DNA of 64,000 nt from Flavobacteriales bacterium (GCA_002737705.1 NSIM01000004.1:1-64000), one strand, 5' to 3'; shown: positions 29,937 through 41,618, numbered from the stretch's first letter. Numbers and translations: made by a program. Notes: generated from the sequence alone by a model not told the origin.

Positions 29937-32900
29937 TTGATTATGAAAAAAATAGCGTTGGCATTGGGAATGATTTTTTCGGTACAGCTTATGGCCCAGC
30001 TTCCATCAAGACAAATTTTGCCCATTTTGGTTCCACAGTTCGCAGCAACAACCAAGTCGGGTACTGGAGACACAACCCGAACTCCGATTATATTTAGGCT
30101 TCGTCTCAACCAAATGAAAGCCAATACCAAATATCGTTATATTGTAAAGGCTTCTAATTGGTTAGATATTCGAACAAACACACTCAGTGTAGGTGGTGCG
30201 GGGAATGCTATATTTATTGATACACTTGGAACCTTCAAATACGGAATTAGTCCGAGTTTAACCTCTAGTAGTTTTAGCAACGATACTTTCCAAACCGATA
30301 TAATGGGTGACTACGAAGGATGGTTTGGTATATTGAATACATCAAATGCACGCTTTGCTGCTGGAAAATATATTTATCCTATCATTCTTGCTGTGAGTAT
30401 TTCTGGCAATGATACATTTAAAAATTATTGCACTGACTCAATTAAAATGATTGATTATGGCAGTTCTTCCTCGCAGGCTACACTCATTTGGGGCAGTAGC
30501 ATGGCAAAAGACAAAAGCTTTGTGGTACTCTACGACGCTGTTAATCCGTTGAGTGTTCGTCCACTGAGTATTGCCATGATCGAAAATACAGAGATAAGTT
30601 CTTTGTGGAAAGCTTATTTACCCTATACCGTAAAAAATAAGGTGCAGGGCGTAGCGGGCAATTGGGCAACCTTTATTCCCAATGATTTATCATCGGGATT
30701 GAAACGAGTAGAAAATTTCAGTCTTCAAACTGGGAATTCCTTGTTCGCAAATACAGACCCTGACGGTATTTGGGGCCCATCTAAAAAGTCAACACTCAGC
30801 ACCTCAGGCGGGAGTTCGTCTCCAATTTACTTGAGCAATGATGATGCTCCTTTGGTACAACCTAAAATAGAGTTTTGGCTTCGTAATTCGAGTACCAAAG
30901 AGGATATTGGTAAATATAAAGTGTTTGTTTCTCGAAAATACAGCAATGACAAAGACCAAACAGTTCGGTTTTTTGTGGCCGGAGGAACAGCAAGCAAGGG
31001 AACTACGAATGATTTTACTGTTGCTGAGCGAACCTTAACATTTAAAGGATCTGGAGCAGCTGGATATGATACGTCTGTAATTACGATTAATGATGATAAT
31101 TCCGCGGAAGGTACCGAATCTATTGTATTGGGTATTGACCAACCTATGAATTGTGTCATTGGCGTAGAGAAGGCACACACTATTGATTTAATTGACAATG
31201 ATATAGCCAATATTATTATTCCAAATTCTCCGATTGTTGTGAAAGAAAATGCCGGTAGAATTGGTATTATTTTAAAGATGGACAAGTCGGTTTCAACCGC
31301 ATCAAAAATTATGTTGGCTCTAAAACGAAAAGGGGATAGTACATATATTCCTGCAGAGTTTCAATTGGGGAAAAATGCCAAAGATTCTACCTTTATGCTG
31401 GGGAAATCTACAAAAGCAGACTCGTTGATGATCTATGCCAAAGTATTTGATGATTTTGACATTGATTTTAATGATACGGTGATTTTGGTCGTTCGCCAAT
31501 TAACAGGTTCTGCCTATTTGAAAGATTCATTGATTACCCTTGTCATGACAGACAACGATGGTCCTGCCAACATAGAATTTATTGATACCAAACTTACGGT
31601 TACTGAAAAAGTAGGCACTGTATTGATTCGGATAAGAGTGGCCTCTCGTTCCGATGCCGATGCAGACTTTACACTACGGTGTTATACAGCATTAAGTTCT
31701 GCGATAGAGGGTACTGATTTCTCCTTTAACCCAACATCAAAAATTATCACCGTATCATCAAGTACTCCCGATACAATTGTAGTTAAAATACCTTTCTACG
31801 ACGATAATAATTTTGAGCTTATCAAAAAAGTTTATTTCGGTTTGGGAAATCTTTCAAATTCTATTATTACCAAGGGAAAAGACACCCTCATCATCACATT
31901 GTTAAACGACGATTTGCCAATTTATAAAATTGGTACTGTAAACAAACAAAACAATGCCAATAAAAGTGCAGATAGCTTAAATGTTCGCTGTAGGGTTTAT
32001 GGAACTGTATATGGAATGAATATGCGTACTGTTGGCATGAATTTTACAATAATGGACAATACCGGGGGTATGGGAGTATTCAACTCTCCAAAAACATTCG
32101 GTTATACTGTAACTGAGGGAGATAGTCTGATGATTCAAGGAACCGTAAACCAGTTTCAGGGATTGGTTCAAATCGACAAGCTGGATACCATCATTAAAAT
32201 CTCTTCTGGCGCTTCAATTAAGAAACCGCTGGGTGTAAGTGTACTAAATGAATCAACCGAATCCAATTTGGTTTCAATGCGCCGCTTGAAGTTGGTTGAT
32301 GCAACAGAATGGCCTTCAACCGCTTTGGCACCAAATGCGTTTAAAAATGTTCGGGTAATGAATACATCCGGTCGGGTTGATACTCTCAATATTGATGCAG
32401 AAACCGATATAGACGGCAATGCCGCGCCACAAGGATATTTTGATGTGAAAGGAATTGGTTCACAATTTGACAATAGTTCACCTTTTACTTCTCGGTATGT
32501 CCTAACACCGCGTTCTATCAAAGATTTTAACGCATCAACTTTACCCACTGTTAATTTTTCCAAAACTACCGACCAGATTTTTGAACCTGCCGATTCCTTT
32601 AGAATGGATTTTTCGATTAACCCCACAGATGAGAATTTTTCATTTGATGTAGCTATCAAGGGGGGTACTGCTGTATCTCCAACTGACTATGATTTTGCCA
32701 CCCGCAAATTGAATATAGCCAAAAATGTGAGTAGCTTCTTTATTCGTGCCAACATCTCAGATGACGGAGATCCTGATGGTGATAAACTATTGATTTTTGT
32801 AATTCGCAATGCACAAGGTCCATGTTTTATCGGCAATGATTCTATGCTAACTTTAAGTATCAAAGACAACGAGGCCAGTGTGGTAAAGCGATTTGAGTCA

Positions 32901-33152
32901 GGTCAAATTAAAATGTATCCAAATCCTGCCAGTGGCTTGGTAACAATTGAAAGTGTCATGGCATTAAAATCCCTCCACGTATATACTTTGAGCGGACAAT
33001 TAATTCGCACCATTGCTGTGCAGAATGGACCGAATCATTTGGGTAATGGCAGGAATATTAGTTTTATATTGAATGAAGCTCCAGGCTTATACCGTGTCCA
33101 AGCAATCACCGAATCAGGTGCAATGTTCAGTGATTTCTTGGGTGTTCAATAA
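29937..33152 (+). CDS. large secreted Calx-beta-repeat protein with T9SS C-terminal sorting domain
   Basis: signal peptide; repeats ending ITINDDNSAEGTESIVLGI / VMTDNDGPANIEF / SIKDNEA; C-terminal KMYPNPASGLVTIES..YTLSGQLI. Confidence 0.8.
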   Translation: MIMKKIALALGMIFSVQLMAQLPSRQILPILVPQFAATTKSGTGDTTRTPIIFRLRLNQMKANTKYRYIVKASNWLDIRTNTLSVGGAGNAIFIDTLGTFKYGISPSLTSSSFSNDTFQTDIMGDYEGWFGILNTSNARFAAGKYIYPIILAVSISGNDTFKNYCTDSIKMIDYGSSSSQATLIWGSSMAKDKSFVVLYDAVNPLSVRPLSIAMIENTEISSLWKAYLPYTVKNKVQGVAGNWATFIPNDLSSGLKRVENFSLQTGNSLFANTDPDGIWGPSKKSTLSTSGGSSSPIYLSNDDAPLVQPKIEFWLRNSSTKEDIGKYKVFVSRKYSNDKDQTVRFFVAGGTASKGTTNDFTVAERTLTFKGSGAAGYDTSVITINDDNSAEGTESIVLGIDQPMNCVIGVEKAHTIDLIDNDIANIIIPNSPIVVKENAGRIGIILKMDKSVSTASKIMLALKRKGDSTYIPAEFQLGKNAKDSTFMLGKSTKADSLMIYAKVFDDFDIDFNDTVILVVRQLTGSAYLKDSLITLVMTDNDGPANIEFIDTKLTVTEKVGTVLIRIRVASRSDADADFTLRCYTALSSAIEGTDFSFNPTSKIITVSSSTPDTIVVKIPFYDDNNFELIKKVYFGLGNLSNSIITKGKDTLIITLLNDDLPIYKIGTVNKQNNANKSADSLNVRCRVYGTVYGMNMRTVGMNFTIMDNTGGMGVFNSPKTFGYTVTEGDSLMIQGTVNQFQGLVQIDKLDTIIKISSGASIKKPLGVSVLNESTESNLVSMRRLKLVDATEWPSTALAPNAFKNVRVMNTSGRVDTLNIDAETDIDGNAAPQGYFDVKGIGSQFDNSSPFTSRYVLTPRSIKDFNASTLPTVNFSKTTDQIFEPADSFRMDFSINPTDENFSFDVAIKGGTAVSPTDYDFATRKLNIAKNVSSFFIRANISDDGDPDGDKLLIFVIRNAQGPCFIGNDSMLTLSIKDNEASVVKRFESGQIKMYPNPASGLVTIESVMALKSLHVYTLSGQLIRTIAVQNGPNHLGNGRNISFILNEAPGLYRVQAITESGAMFSDFLGVQ

Positions 33153-33173
33153 GAATTTTTTGGAATGTCTTGT

Positions 33174-33207
33174 AAAATAAAAGGGGGCAATTGCCCCCTT
33201 TTATTTT
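33174..33207. terminator. intrinsic terminator, perfect 34-bp palindrome
   Basis: AAAATAAAAGGGGGCAA/TTGCCCCCTTTTATTTT. Confidence 0.88.
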
Positions 33208-33241
33208 TGCCTTGCATGGGATTGTTTAATTTCGTCTCAAT

Positions 33242-35077
33242 TTGAAAGCAGTTATTAAATTTTTGCAGTATGCTGGCAATCACAAAAGATTGATCCTCGC
33301 CAATTTTATTTTTAATCTACTATACGTGGTATTTCAGCTGGTATCGTTGATGATGATTATGCCTGTTTTGCGTTTTTTGTTCTTGAGAGACACCATTACG
33401 ACACCCTCGTTGGCAACAAAAAAATATGGGTTTGGTCAATGGTTTAATGTCCAATACCATGAATTTATCGAATGGTTTGGTTCGCTGGCCAATGGTGAAC
33501 CTTTTAAAGCCTTGGCCTATTTGGCTGTTTCTCTGGTAATTGTTACGGTAGTAAAAAATACATTCCGCTATTTGGCAATGAATGTTATGGTTTTGATTCG
33601 AAATCGAAGTATGCAAGAGATTCGTTTAAATATTTACGAACGCTGCCTTGCCCTTCCGATTTCCTATTTCACCAATGAACGCAAAGGAGATTTACTCTCG
33701 CGCATGAGCAATGATGTAAAAGAAATTGAATTTGCCCTGATGGTATCATTAGAGGCACTCTATTTTCAACCCTTAAACATTCTCTTATTTATGTTTGCAT
33801 TGCTCGCTTTGAGTGCAAAACTCACACTGTATATTGTATTATTTTTACCTATTACGGCACTTATAATTGGAATTATTGGCAGGTCTTTGAGAAGAAAAAG
33901 CACCCGCAATCAACAATTACTCGGCAAGGTAATGACCTCCTACGACGAAACATTGGGGGGGATTCGGATTATCAAAGCCTTCAATGCGGTCCCCTTTTTT
34001 TCAAAAAAATACAAGGAACAAGATGATGCGTATACCCGCAATAATATTGGCGTACAACGCAGGTATGATTTGTCTTCACCCTTATCAGAAACCATAGGAA
34101 TTGGCGTTTCTGCTCTTTTGCTTTGGCTGGGTGGGAGTATGGTTTTTCGCAAAGAAATGGCACCTGAATTTTTCCTTACATACTTCGCCATATTTTCGCA
34201 ATTAATTCCGCCTTTCAAAGCCTTTTCCAATGCTTTGTACGCAGCCCAAAAAGGAATGGCAAGTCTAGAGAGAATTCAAGAGTTGGTTACTGCCCCCATC
34301 TCGGTGGCGGATCCTATCAACCCGGTAAAACCCCAATTTAATAAAGATTTGTCTTTTAAGGATGTTGGATTTTCTTATATCAACGGAAATGAAGTGATCA
34401 AGGGATTTGAATTGTGTATAGAAAAGGGGAAAACCATTGCCTTGGTTGGGCCTTCGGGCGCAGGTAAAACAACCATTACCGACCTAATCGCCAGATTTTA
34501 TGATGTTACCCAAGGATCGATTACATTGGATGGAATTGACATTAGAAAATTTACGCAAGACGATCTTCGAAGTTTAATTGGAATTGTAAACCAAGAGAGT
34601 ATTCTGTTTAATGAATCAGTGCGCAACAACATTGCACTGGGAAAAGTAGATATGCCTTTGGATCAAATAATTGATGCGGCCAAAGCAGCCAATGCCCATG
34701 ATTTTATTATGGAAATGGAGTATGGTTACGATACTGAAATTGGTGAGCGTGGGGGCAAGCTTAGCGGCGGACAAAAACAACGTTTGGCCATTGCCCGAGC
34801 ACTGTTGAAAGATCCCGAAATACTCATTTTGGATGAAGCGACATCCTCACTTGACAGCAAAAGTGAAAAAGCGGTACAATCTGCTTTGGATGTCCTGATG
34901 AAAAGTAGAACCAGTATTGTCATCGCCCATAGACTGTCTACTGTAATTCACGCCGACCTAATTGTGGTTATGGATAAAGGAAAAGCCATTGAAATTGGCA
35001 ACCACAAGCAGCTGTTGAAACAAAAAGGCATGTATTACAATCTCATTCAACTCCAGCAACTTATCGCTGATGTCTAA
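33242..35077 (+). CDS. ABC transporter, fused permease/ATPase (MsbA-like)
   Basis: GPSGAGKTT; LSGGQKQRLAIARALL; ILILDEATSSLD; TTG start. Confidence 0.92.
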   Translation: MKAVIKFLQYAGNHKRLILANFIFNLLYVVFQLVSLMMIMPVLRFLFLRDTITTPSLATKKYGFGQWFNVQYHEFIEWFGSLANGEPFKALAYLAVSLVIVTVVKNTFRYLAMNVMVLIRNRSMQEIRLNIYERCLALPISYFTNERKGDLLSRMSNDVKEIEFALMVSLEALYFQPLNILLFMFALLALSAKLTLYIVLFLPITALIIGIIGRSLRRKSTRNQQLLGKVMTSYDETLGGIRIIKAFNAVPFFSKKYKEQDDAYTRNNIGVQRRYDLSSPLSETIGIGVSALLLWLGGSMVFRKEMAPEFFLTYFAIFSQLIPPFKAFSNALYAAQKGMASLERIQELVTAPISVADPINPVKPQFNKDLSFKDVGFSYINGNEVIKGFELCIEKGKTIALVGPSGAGKTTITDLIARFYDVTQGSITLDGIDIRKFTQDDLRSLIGIVNQESILFNESVRNNIALGKVDMPLDQIIDAAKAANAHDFIMEMEYGYDTEIGERGGKLSGGQKQRLAIARALLKDPEILILDEATSSLDSKSEKAVQSALDVLMKSRTSIVIAHRLSTVIHADLIVVMDKGKAIEIGNHKQLLKQKGMYYNLIQLQQLIADV

Positions 35078-35091
35078 ATAGCACAACAGAA

Positions 35092-37080
35092 TTATTCTGC
35101 GGGTTTTGCTTTTTTGATTGCGGGAACACGCTTTTTCTTTTTGGGTTCAGCGACAATCGGATCACAGGGGCGTTTGCCTATCAAAATTTCCAAATCTGCC
35201 TTAAAAAGGATTTCTTTTTCTAATAAAGCGCTAGCAACAATTTCTATTTCCGACTTTTTGCTAATCAAAAGCAATTTGGTTCTATCATATGCCGATTGAA
35301 TCAAAGCACGTACTTCGCTGTCTATTAATTCAGCAGTTTTTTCTGAATACGGTCGTTGAAAACCATATTCTCCTTGTGGGTCATAGAAACTCACATTGCC
35401 TACTTTTTCGTTCATCCCATATATTGTTATCATGCTGTAGGCCAACTTGGTAATGCGCTCTAAATCGTTTTGGGCACCTGTAGATATTTTTCCAAAGAAA
35501 ATATCTTCAGCAATACGTCCACCCAGTGTCATACACATGCTGTCCATGAGTTGCTCAGTACGGTAAAGGTATTGTTCTTTGGGAAGATATTGTGCATAGC
35601 CTAATGCTGCAACACCCCTAGGAACAATAGAAACTTTGAGCAGTGGGTCGGCATGCTCTAAAAACCAACCTGCTATTGCATGACCCGATTCGTGGTATGC
35701 TACAATGGCTTTTTCTTCGGGTGAAATAATTTTATTTTTTTTCTCTAACCCACCAATAACCCGATCGATAGCATCTTGAAAATCTTTCATATCAACGGCT
35801 TTTTTGTTGTGACGGGCTGCGATAAGAGCTGCTTCATTACAAATATTTGCAATTTCCGCACCTGCAAATCCCGGTGTTTGGGCTGCCAATTTATTGGGCT
35901 CAACATCAGCGGATAATTTGGTTAATGGTGTGAGATGCACACGGAATATTTCTTCCCTACCACTTAAATCGGGACGGTCAATGGTTATTTGTCGGTCAAA
36001 TCTACCAGGACGCAGCAGGGCAGCATCCAAGACATCAGGTCGATTCGTGGCCGCCATGATAATTACGCCACTGTCTGTTGCAAATCCATCCATTTCCGAC
36101 AATAACTGGTTGAGGGTGTTTTCACGTTCATCGTTTGAACCCTGCATTGAGTTTTTACCTCGGGCACGGCCAATGGCATCTATTTCATCAATAAATATAA
36201 TACAGGGAGCTTTTTCCTTGGCCTGTTTAAACAAATCACGTACCCGACTGGCTCCAACCCCTACAAACATTTCAACAAAATCTGATCCAGACAATGAGAA
36301 GAAAGGCACATTGGCTTCTCCAGCAACCGCCTTCGCCAGCAAGGTTTTCCCTGTACCTGGAGGGCCAACCAACAACACACCCTTGGGTATTTTTCCACCC
36401 AGATCGGTGTATTTTTTGGAGTTTTGTAAGAAATCAACAATTTCCATTACCTCTAATTTGGCTTCATCTAAACCTGCTACGTCTTTGAAACTTTTATTCA
36501 CCTTGGTGTCTTTGTCAAAAAGTTGGGCCTTTGAACGTCCGATATTAAAAATATTGGCCCCACCACCACCACTACCACCACCCATTTTTCTGGACATAAG
36601 ATTATATAATATGAGAAATATTCCTATAAAAAATACCCACTGAAATAAATTTCCAAACAAATCACCCTGGGTTTCATATTGGAGAATAAACCCATTTGGA
36701 TCAAGTTTTCTTTCAATAAATGTTTTCTTTAGGTCTTGAATTTCGTTGTTTAAATAGTCTTTTTCGATTTCAAAACTAAAATCTGGCTCTGCAGACCCCA
36801 TATAATTATCGCGTTTACTGACGGCTTTATACCGCTTTTGTTGAATTGCGGCAGGGTTCAGGTAAATTTGCAGATTGCGGTCGTTGACCAAGACAAGTTT
36901 TTTAACGTCGCCTTGAATAATCATTTCTCTTACCTCTTTCCAATTTGTGGATTGCCCAGATTTTTTGGGTAAGAAAAGCATCGCCATTAAAATCAAAAAA
37001 AGAATCCCATAAATCCAGTAGGGATTGAAACGAAATCCACCCGGCTTTTTACTCTCCGGTTTTACTTGTTTATTTTCCAT
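35092..37080 (-). CDS. ftsH: ATP-dependent zinc metalloprotease FtsH
   Basis: [38 protein letters not shown]. Confidence 0.97.
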   Translation of the reverse strand: MENKQVKPESKKPGGFRFNPYWIYGILFLILMAMLFLPKKSGQSTNWKEVREMIIQGDVKKLVLVNDRNLQIYLNPAAIQQKRYKAVSKRDNYMGSAEPDFSFEIEKDYLNNEIQDLKKTFIERKLDPNGFILQYETQGDLFGNLFQWVFFIGIFLILYNLMSRKMGGGSGGGGANIFNIGRSKAQLFDKDTKVNKSFKDVAGLDEAKLEVMEIVDFLQNSKKYTDLGGKIPKGVLLVGPPGTGKTLLAKAVAGEANVPFFSLSGSDFVEMFVGVGASRVRDLFKQAKEKAPCIIFIDEIDAIGRARGKNSMQGSNDERENTLNQLLSEMDGFATDSGVIIMAATNRPDVLDAALLRPGRFDRQITIDRPDLSGREEIFRVHLTPLTKLSADVEPNKLAAQTPGFAGAEIANICNEAALIAARHNKKAVDMKDFQDAIDRVIGGLEKKNKIISPEEKAIVAYHESGHAIAGWFLEHADPLLKVSIVPRGVAALGYAQYLPKEQYLYRTEQLMDSMCMTLGGRIAEDIFFGKISTGAQNDLERITKLAYSMITIYGMNEKVGNVSFYDPQGEYGFQRPYSEKTAELIDSEVRALIQSAYDRTKLLLISKKSEIEIVASALLEKEILFKADLEILIGKRPCDPIVAEPKKKKRVPAIKKAKPAE

Positions 37081-37391
37081 ATTATGCCTTTTAATACAAA
37101 GGCTGAGCCATTCGTATTATGCCTTCCCAAAATTACAAAATTAGGCATGCATTTACTATTTAATGTGTCGTTTCGACAGCATTAATTTATTCAAACTGCT
37201 AAATTGTCACAGTCCAAATGTTCTCGATTTCCTAAAAGTTCTTAAAATTTAGATTCTCTATGTCTTTCGTTTACCAAACGATATTGTATAATTCGTGTTT
37301 AAGCAGTCACCTGAATTTTAGATATCATTTTCTCAAGGTGGATAAAAATACCAGAAACTATCTTACTATTGTAGTAGGTTAATGGTATAAC

Positions 37392-39293
37392 ATGATTAGT
37401 AAATTTTTATCTAACAAAAAAAATATTCTTCTCTTTTTTGCAGGCAGTATTGTGCTGATTTCATTTTTCATTTTTTGGCCCACTAAGGCCATGCGTAATG
37501 ATAGCAAATGGCAGACCATGACCAATGCCGATTCTATTATTGTTGTAGTGGCCACAATGCCAAAAGGAGAATACGAATCCATGGCTTTTGCAAAGCAAAA
37601 TGAATTGTTAATCCTCGATAAGGAAACAGAGTCCCAAAAGTTAATGTCTTATTTGGTCAACAGGGTTGAATCTGAAAACAATGATTATGGGCGTGGAATT
37701 TATGCAGCCAATTTGGGGTTTGCATCCCTTCGTCGGAAGGATCTTGATTCTGTTTTACTTTTCGCAAACATGGCAGAAAAACTCATCCCCATTGATTCGA
37801 GCCATTGCGATGTTTTTCAATTGTTGTATCTTCTGCATCAAGCAAAGGGCGATGTTACACAGGCAAAACAGTGCATGGCCAATGGATTGTTGTCCTCTGA
37901 AAAAGAAGGAGATATTCCTCACATTCGTTTCTTTGCCAATGCATTGGGCGAGTATTATTCGAACCGTTTGCTTGCTGGAATTGCCTTAAAATATTTTGTT
38001 AAGACCTACGATACCTATACCAATGACGAACCACCCCCATCCACATTATTGGCCACAATCATTTCCATCAAAATAAAGGAAGGCGATTTTTTGGGTGCCC
38101 AAGCATTTTGGAAAGTCAATGAAGAATTGTTGCGCAATGCCAAGGATACCTATACGCGTCAGCGATTGCTCATCAATAAAATTGCTTTGAATATCAATTT
38201 ACAGCGTTGGGATGAGAGTGCAGCCTTATTTAGTAGTTTACCAGATTCTGTTGTTGTGGCTGATTTTCGTCTTGAATACCTTACCAATAAACTCTTGCAA
38301 TTAAAACAGGTAGAACCTTCCGATTTGCCCAAAGCCATTCATCATTTCACTCCATGGCTTTCGCACAATTATTCCAAGATTACCAACCCTTTAAAAATGG
38401 TTATTGTGGATGCCATAAAACTCAACCCATCAAGTTTGTCGGCCGACAGCTTGAACAGCTGGAAGGAGCAAAATAAAGAACTATTTGCAAACAATGACTT
38501 TGCCAATGCAAATCATTATGAATTGATTTCCGTGGTGTACAATCACAATGATGATCCCCGAAAAGCCTATGAATGTCTATCTAAATCACGCAATTATTTA
38601 GCCAAGTATGAGTTGGTTAAAGATTCTATACGCTCTGCAGATGCCCTTGCTAGAAAAGAATTTGATGAGATACTTTCCAATCATTTGTCTGATGAGAGCA
38701 CTCTTATGAATAAGACAGAACGAGATAGCAATCGTTTTTACATCACTATTTTTCTGCTATGCCTATTTTTCTTTCTGGGATTTTTTATATGGTATCGCTT
38801 TCCCTCAATTCCTGTAGTTCCAAAACAATATACTGTCGCACAGCAAGATCACGCTCCAAAAAAGCAGAATTTGCTCGATGAAAATGAGGTAAATGAGCGG
38901 GTATTACAATTGAGCGGGGTTTTGAAGGAAAAAAGTTTAGAATTGAGCAAAAAACTGGGAAAGATTAACAAGCGCGGAGCCCCCGATATTGAAGCAATCC
39001 GAAAAGAGTTGGAGATTTTGGGAAGTATTGGACTCAGTACATTGCCCCAGTTTTCGGATATTCGAATGAAAGAAAAATTTGATGTTTTTCATGTGTTTCC
39101 ACAAATGAAAACAATGAATAATACCGAGAAGAAAATTTTTTTACTCAGTATTGATGGACACAAATCGAAAGAAATAGCTACTGAATTGGGTGTTAGTATT
39201 CAGTATATTCATAATGTTAGGTCAAAAATTAGGCGCGTATTGGGAATTGACAACACCATCAAATGGGATTCATTCAAAGATGATCATTCTTAG
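37392..39293 (+). CDS. TPR-containing, membrane-anchored LuxR-type HTH regulator
   Basis: TPR-like region, TM helix FYITIFLLCLFFFLGFFIWY, C-terminal HTH TEKKIFLLSIDGHKSKEIATELGVSIQYIHNVRSKIRRVLG. Confidence 0.78.
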   Translation: MISKFLSNKKNILLFFAGSIVLISFFIFWPTKAMRNDSKWQTMTNADSIIVVVATMPKGEYESMAFAKQNELLILDKETESQKLMSYLVNRVESENNDYGRGIYAANLGFASLRRKDLDSVLLFANMAEKLIPIDSSHCDVFQLLYLLHQAKGDVTQAKQCMANGLLSSEKEGDIPHIRFFANALGEYYSNRLLAGIALKYFVKTYDTYTNDEPPPSTLLATIISIKIKEGDFLGAQAFWKVNEELLRNAKDTYTRQRLLINKIALNINLQRWDESAALFSSLPDSVVVADFRLEYLTNKLLQLKQVEPSDLPKAIHHFTPWLSHNYSKITNPLKMVIVDAIKLNPSSLSADSLNSWKEQNKELFANNDFANANHYELISVVYNHNDDPRKAYECLSKSRNYLAKYELVKDSIRSADALARKEFDEILSNHLSDESTLMNKTERDSNRFYITIFLLCLFFFLGFFIWYRFPSIPVVPKQYTVAQQDHAPKKQNLLDENEVNERVLQLSGVLKEKSLELSKKLGKINKRGAPDIEAIRKELEILGSIGLSTLPQFSDIRMKEKFDVFHVFPQMKTMNNTEKKIFLLSIDGHKSKEIATELGVSIQYIHNVRSKIRRVLGIDNTIKWDSFKDDHS

Positions 39294-39297
39294 TATT

Positions 39298-40626
39298 TTA
39301 TGTTAAATTGGTATACGTCAAATAGGCTTGTCCAAGTGTATATACATCTTCGAATGAATTGTAAAGTGGCGTAGGCGAAATTCGAATGACATTGGGTTCT
39401 CTCCAGTCGACAATGATGTTTTTGTCAAATAAATGATCAAAAAGCGCCTTTCCATTTTTGTCGCAACGCATACTTAATTGGCAACCCCGCTCTTCTGAAG
39501 ATTGAGGCGTAACAATGGTAAATTGTAAATGGGTATTTCTAGAAAGGGCATCCAATAAAACAAATTCAAGGAAATCCGTAAGACGCTTGCTTTTTGCACG
39601 CAGATTTTTCATACCAGCACGGTGGAATATCTCAAGGCTAACCAGATGAATGGCCATTCCAAATACCGGGGCATTGCTCATCTGCCATCCAGCAGCACCT
39701 GGCTCGGGAATATAACCCCGCTTCATTTCAAAGCGTTCAACTTCATTGTGACCCCACCATCCGGCCATTCGGGGTGTGGCTGGATTGAGTCCATGTTTTT
39801 CATGAATAAAAACCCCTGACACATTTCCCGGTCCACTATTCAGGTATTTATAAGAGCACCATGCTGCAAAGTCAACCCCCCAATTGTGCAATTCAAGTTC
39901 AATATTGCCTGTTGTATGGGCCAAATCAAAACCTGCCAAAGCGCCGACGGAATGTGTTGCTGCGGTTATTTCTTTGATATTAAATAATTGCCCAGTGTAA
40001 TACTGTACACCACTAAAAAACGTAAGCGCCAATTGTTCACCGGCTTTTTCGATGGCACTTAGGATATCCTCATTGCGCAGGGTGTATTCACCGCTTCGGG
40101 GTGAAAGTTCAATGACAGCATCATCATAATGTAACCCATGAGATTCAACCTGGGTTTGAATTGCATACATATCACTGGGAAATGCACCCGCCTCCATAAT
40201 GATTTTATAGCGCAAGGGCTCATTTTTTCCTGTTGCAGTTTGGAATTGTCTCGTGGGCCGATAAAAACTAAACAGCAATAAGTGAAGATTTACTGTTAGG
40301 TGATTCATAACCACAACTTCATGGATTTTGGCTCCAGCAATTTCAGCTGTGTAATCCGATAAAAATTTATGGTAATGAAACCAGGGTTTTCTCGATATAA
40401 AATGTCCCTCAACCCCAAATTTCGCCCAATCTTCTAGTTCATTGCACACAGCCTCTTGCGCTGCCTTTGGCTGAAGTCCCAATGAATTACCACAAAAGTA
40501 GATTTGGGGTTCACCAAGAGAAGTAGTAGGAAAAATAAATTCTTCCCGCAATACCGATAAAGCATCTTTAAGATCCTGCTCTTTGGCATAGGCCAAGGTA
40601 TTTTCAAAAGGCTCACTCACGCCCAC
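39298..40626 (-). CDS. kynU: kynureninase
   Basis: IYFCGNSLGLQPKAA; AGFDLAHTTGNIELELHNWGVDFAAWCSYKYLNSGPG. Confidence 0.94.
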   Translation of the reverse strand: MGVSEPFENTLAYAKEQDLKDALSVLREEFIFPTTSLGEPQIYFCGNSLGLQPKAAQEAVCNELEDWAKFGVEGHFISRKPWFHYHKFLSDYTAEIAGAKIHEVVVMNHLTVNLHLLLFSFYRPTRQFQTATGKNEPLRYKIIMEAGAFPSDMYAIQTQVESHGLHYDDAVIELSPRSGEYTLRNEDILSAIEKAGEQLALTFFSGVQYYTGQLFNIKEITAATHSVGALAGFDLAHTTGNIELELHNWGVDFAAWCSYKYLNSGPGNVSGVFIHEKHGLNPATPRMAGWWGHNEVERFEMKRGYIPEPGAAGWQMSNAPVFGMAIHLVSLEIFHRAGMKNLRAKSKRLTDFLEFVLLDALSRNTHLQFTIVTPQSSEERGCQLSMRCDKNGKALFDHLFDKNIIVDWREPNVIRISPTPLYNSFEDVYTLGQAYLTYTNLT

Positions 40627-40653
40627 AAAGGTAATACGTGAGCCTGATAATGC

Positions 40654-41313
40654 TTAGTATTTTCTGAGCATGGTTAGACCATCCCGAATGGGGAGCATTA
40701 TACTTTGTAGACCTTTAAAACCCATGGCATAGGTATTAAATTCATGCATATTCTTTGTATCATTATCCGATTCAATATCCCTCGCATTCAGTACCCGCTT
40801 GCTCCACAATGTATTGTCAAAAATCAGCACCCCCCCTGAAGGAATCATATCGAAACAAACATCCAGATAGTTTTTATAATTGATTTTATCTGCGTCGATA
40901 TAAACCAGGTCGGGTCGAATAGTAAGTGTGTGAAGTATCTGAAGTGCCTCGCCGACATGCCATTGGACTTTGTGATGTTGATTGAGGTCTTTCCAAAATG
41001 CCTGGGTTTTATTTGCTGTTTCTGCATTTGCTTCGATGGTGTGCAAAACTGCATCCTTGTGCATGTTTTCGAGTAAACAAGCTGTACCGTATCCTGTAAA
41101 AGTGCCGATTTCCAATAAGGTGAGTGGTTGTTTAAGTGCAGTTATCATCGATAAAAACTGTCCTTGGAGATGCCCAGTCAACATTCTTGGATTAATCATT
41201 TTTTTCCAAGTAAAGTCATGAATTGCCTGCAAAAACTCACTTTCGGGTGAACTCATCGACCTGCAATATTGATTAATTTGCTCTTCAAAAACTTCTTCCA
41301 TAATTTTATTCAA
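40654..41313 (-). CDS. class I SAM-dependent O-methyltransferase (caffeoyl-CoA/catechol OMT-like)
   Basis: TLLEIGTFTGYGTACLLE; DLVYIDADKINYKNYLD; GGVLIFDNTLW. Confidence 0.88.
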   Translation of the reverse strand: MNKIMEEVFEEQINQYCRSMSSPESEFLQAIHDFTWKKMINPRMLTGHLQGQFLSMITALKQPLTLLEIGTFTGYGTACLLENMHKDAVLHTIEANAETANKTQAFWKDLNQHHKVQWHVGEALQILHTLTIRPDLVYIDADKINYKNYLDVCFDMIPSGGVLIFDNTLWSKRVLNARDIESDNDTKNMHEFNTYAMGFKGLQSIMLPIRDGLTMLRKY

Positions 41314-41366
41314 ATTTCATGTTGTTTTTTTAAATCAAAAATCTATTTTCGCGTCATTGTAAAAAT

Positions 41367-41588
41367 ATGTATTGGACACTTGAATTGGTTGGCTATTTAG
41401 ACGATGCTCCATGGCCATCCACCAAAGACGAATTGATTGATTATGCGATTCGTTCAGGAGCACCATTGGAAGTTATTGAGAACCTACAGGAACTCGAGGA
41501 TGATGGTGAACCCTACGAAAGTATTGAAGAAATCTGGAGTGATTACCCTACAGATGATGATTATTTCTTCAATCAAGACGAATTTTAA
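41367..41588 (+). CDS. DUF2795-like small acidic protein
   Basis: YWTLELVGYLDDAPWPSTKDELIDYAIRSGAPLEVIENLQELEDDGEPYESIEEIW. Confidence 0.7.
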   Translation: MYWTLELVGYLDDAPWPSTKDELIDYAIRSGAPLEVIENLQELEDDGEPYESIEEIWSDYPTDDDYFFNQDEF

Positions 41589-41618
41589 TCTTTGGACGAA
41601 TTTTATATGCTTGGGCAA

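Noticed and set aside
30827-31285. 152-aa minus-strand ORF within the Calx-beta gene
   Set aside because: Shadow ORF of a coherent sense gene with signal peptide and sorting domain.
35894-36643. 249-aa plus-strand ORF opposite ftsH
   Set aside because: Antisense shadow of the highly conserved AAA+ region; no protein-like motifs.
37081-37391. Possible small RNA or regulatory element in the ftsH/LuxR-TPR divergent gap
   Set aside because: Only short weak inverted repeats (TGTCGTTTCGACA, CGTTTACCAAACG); nothing beyond normal promoter content.
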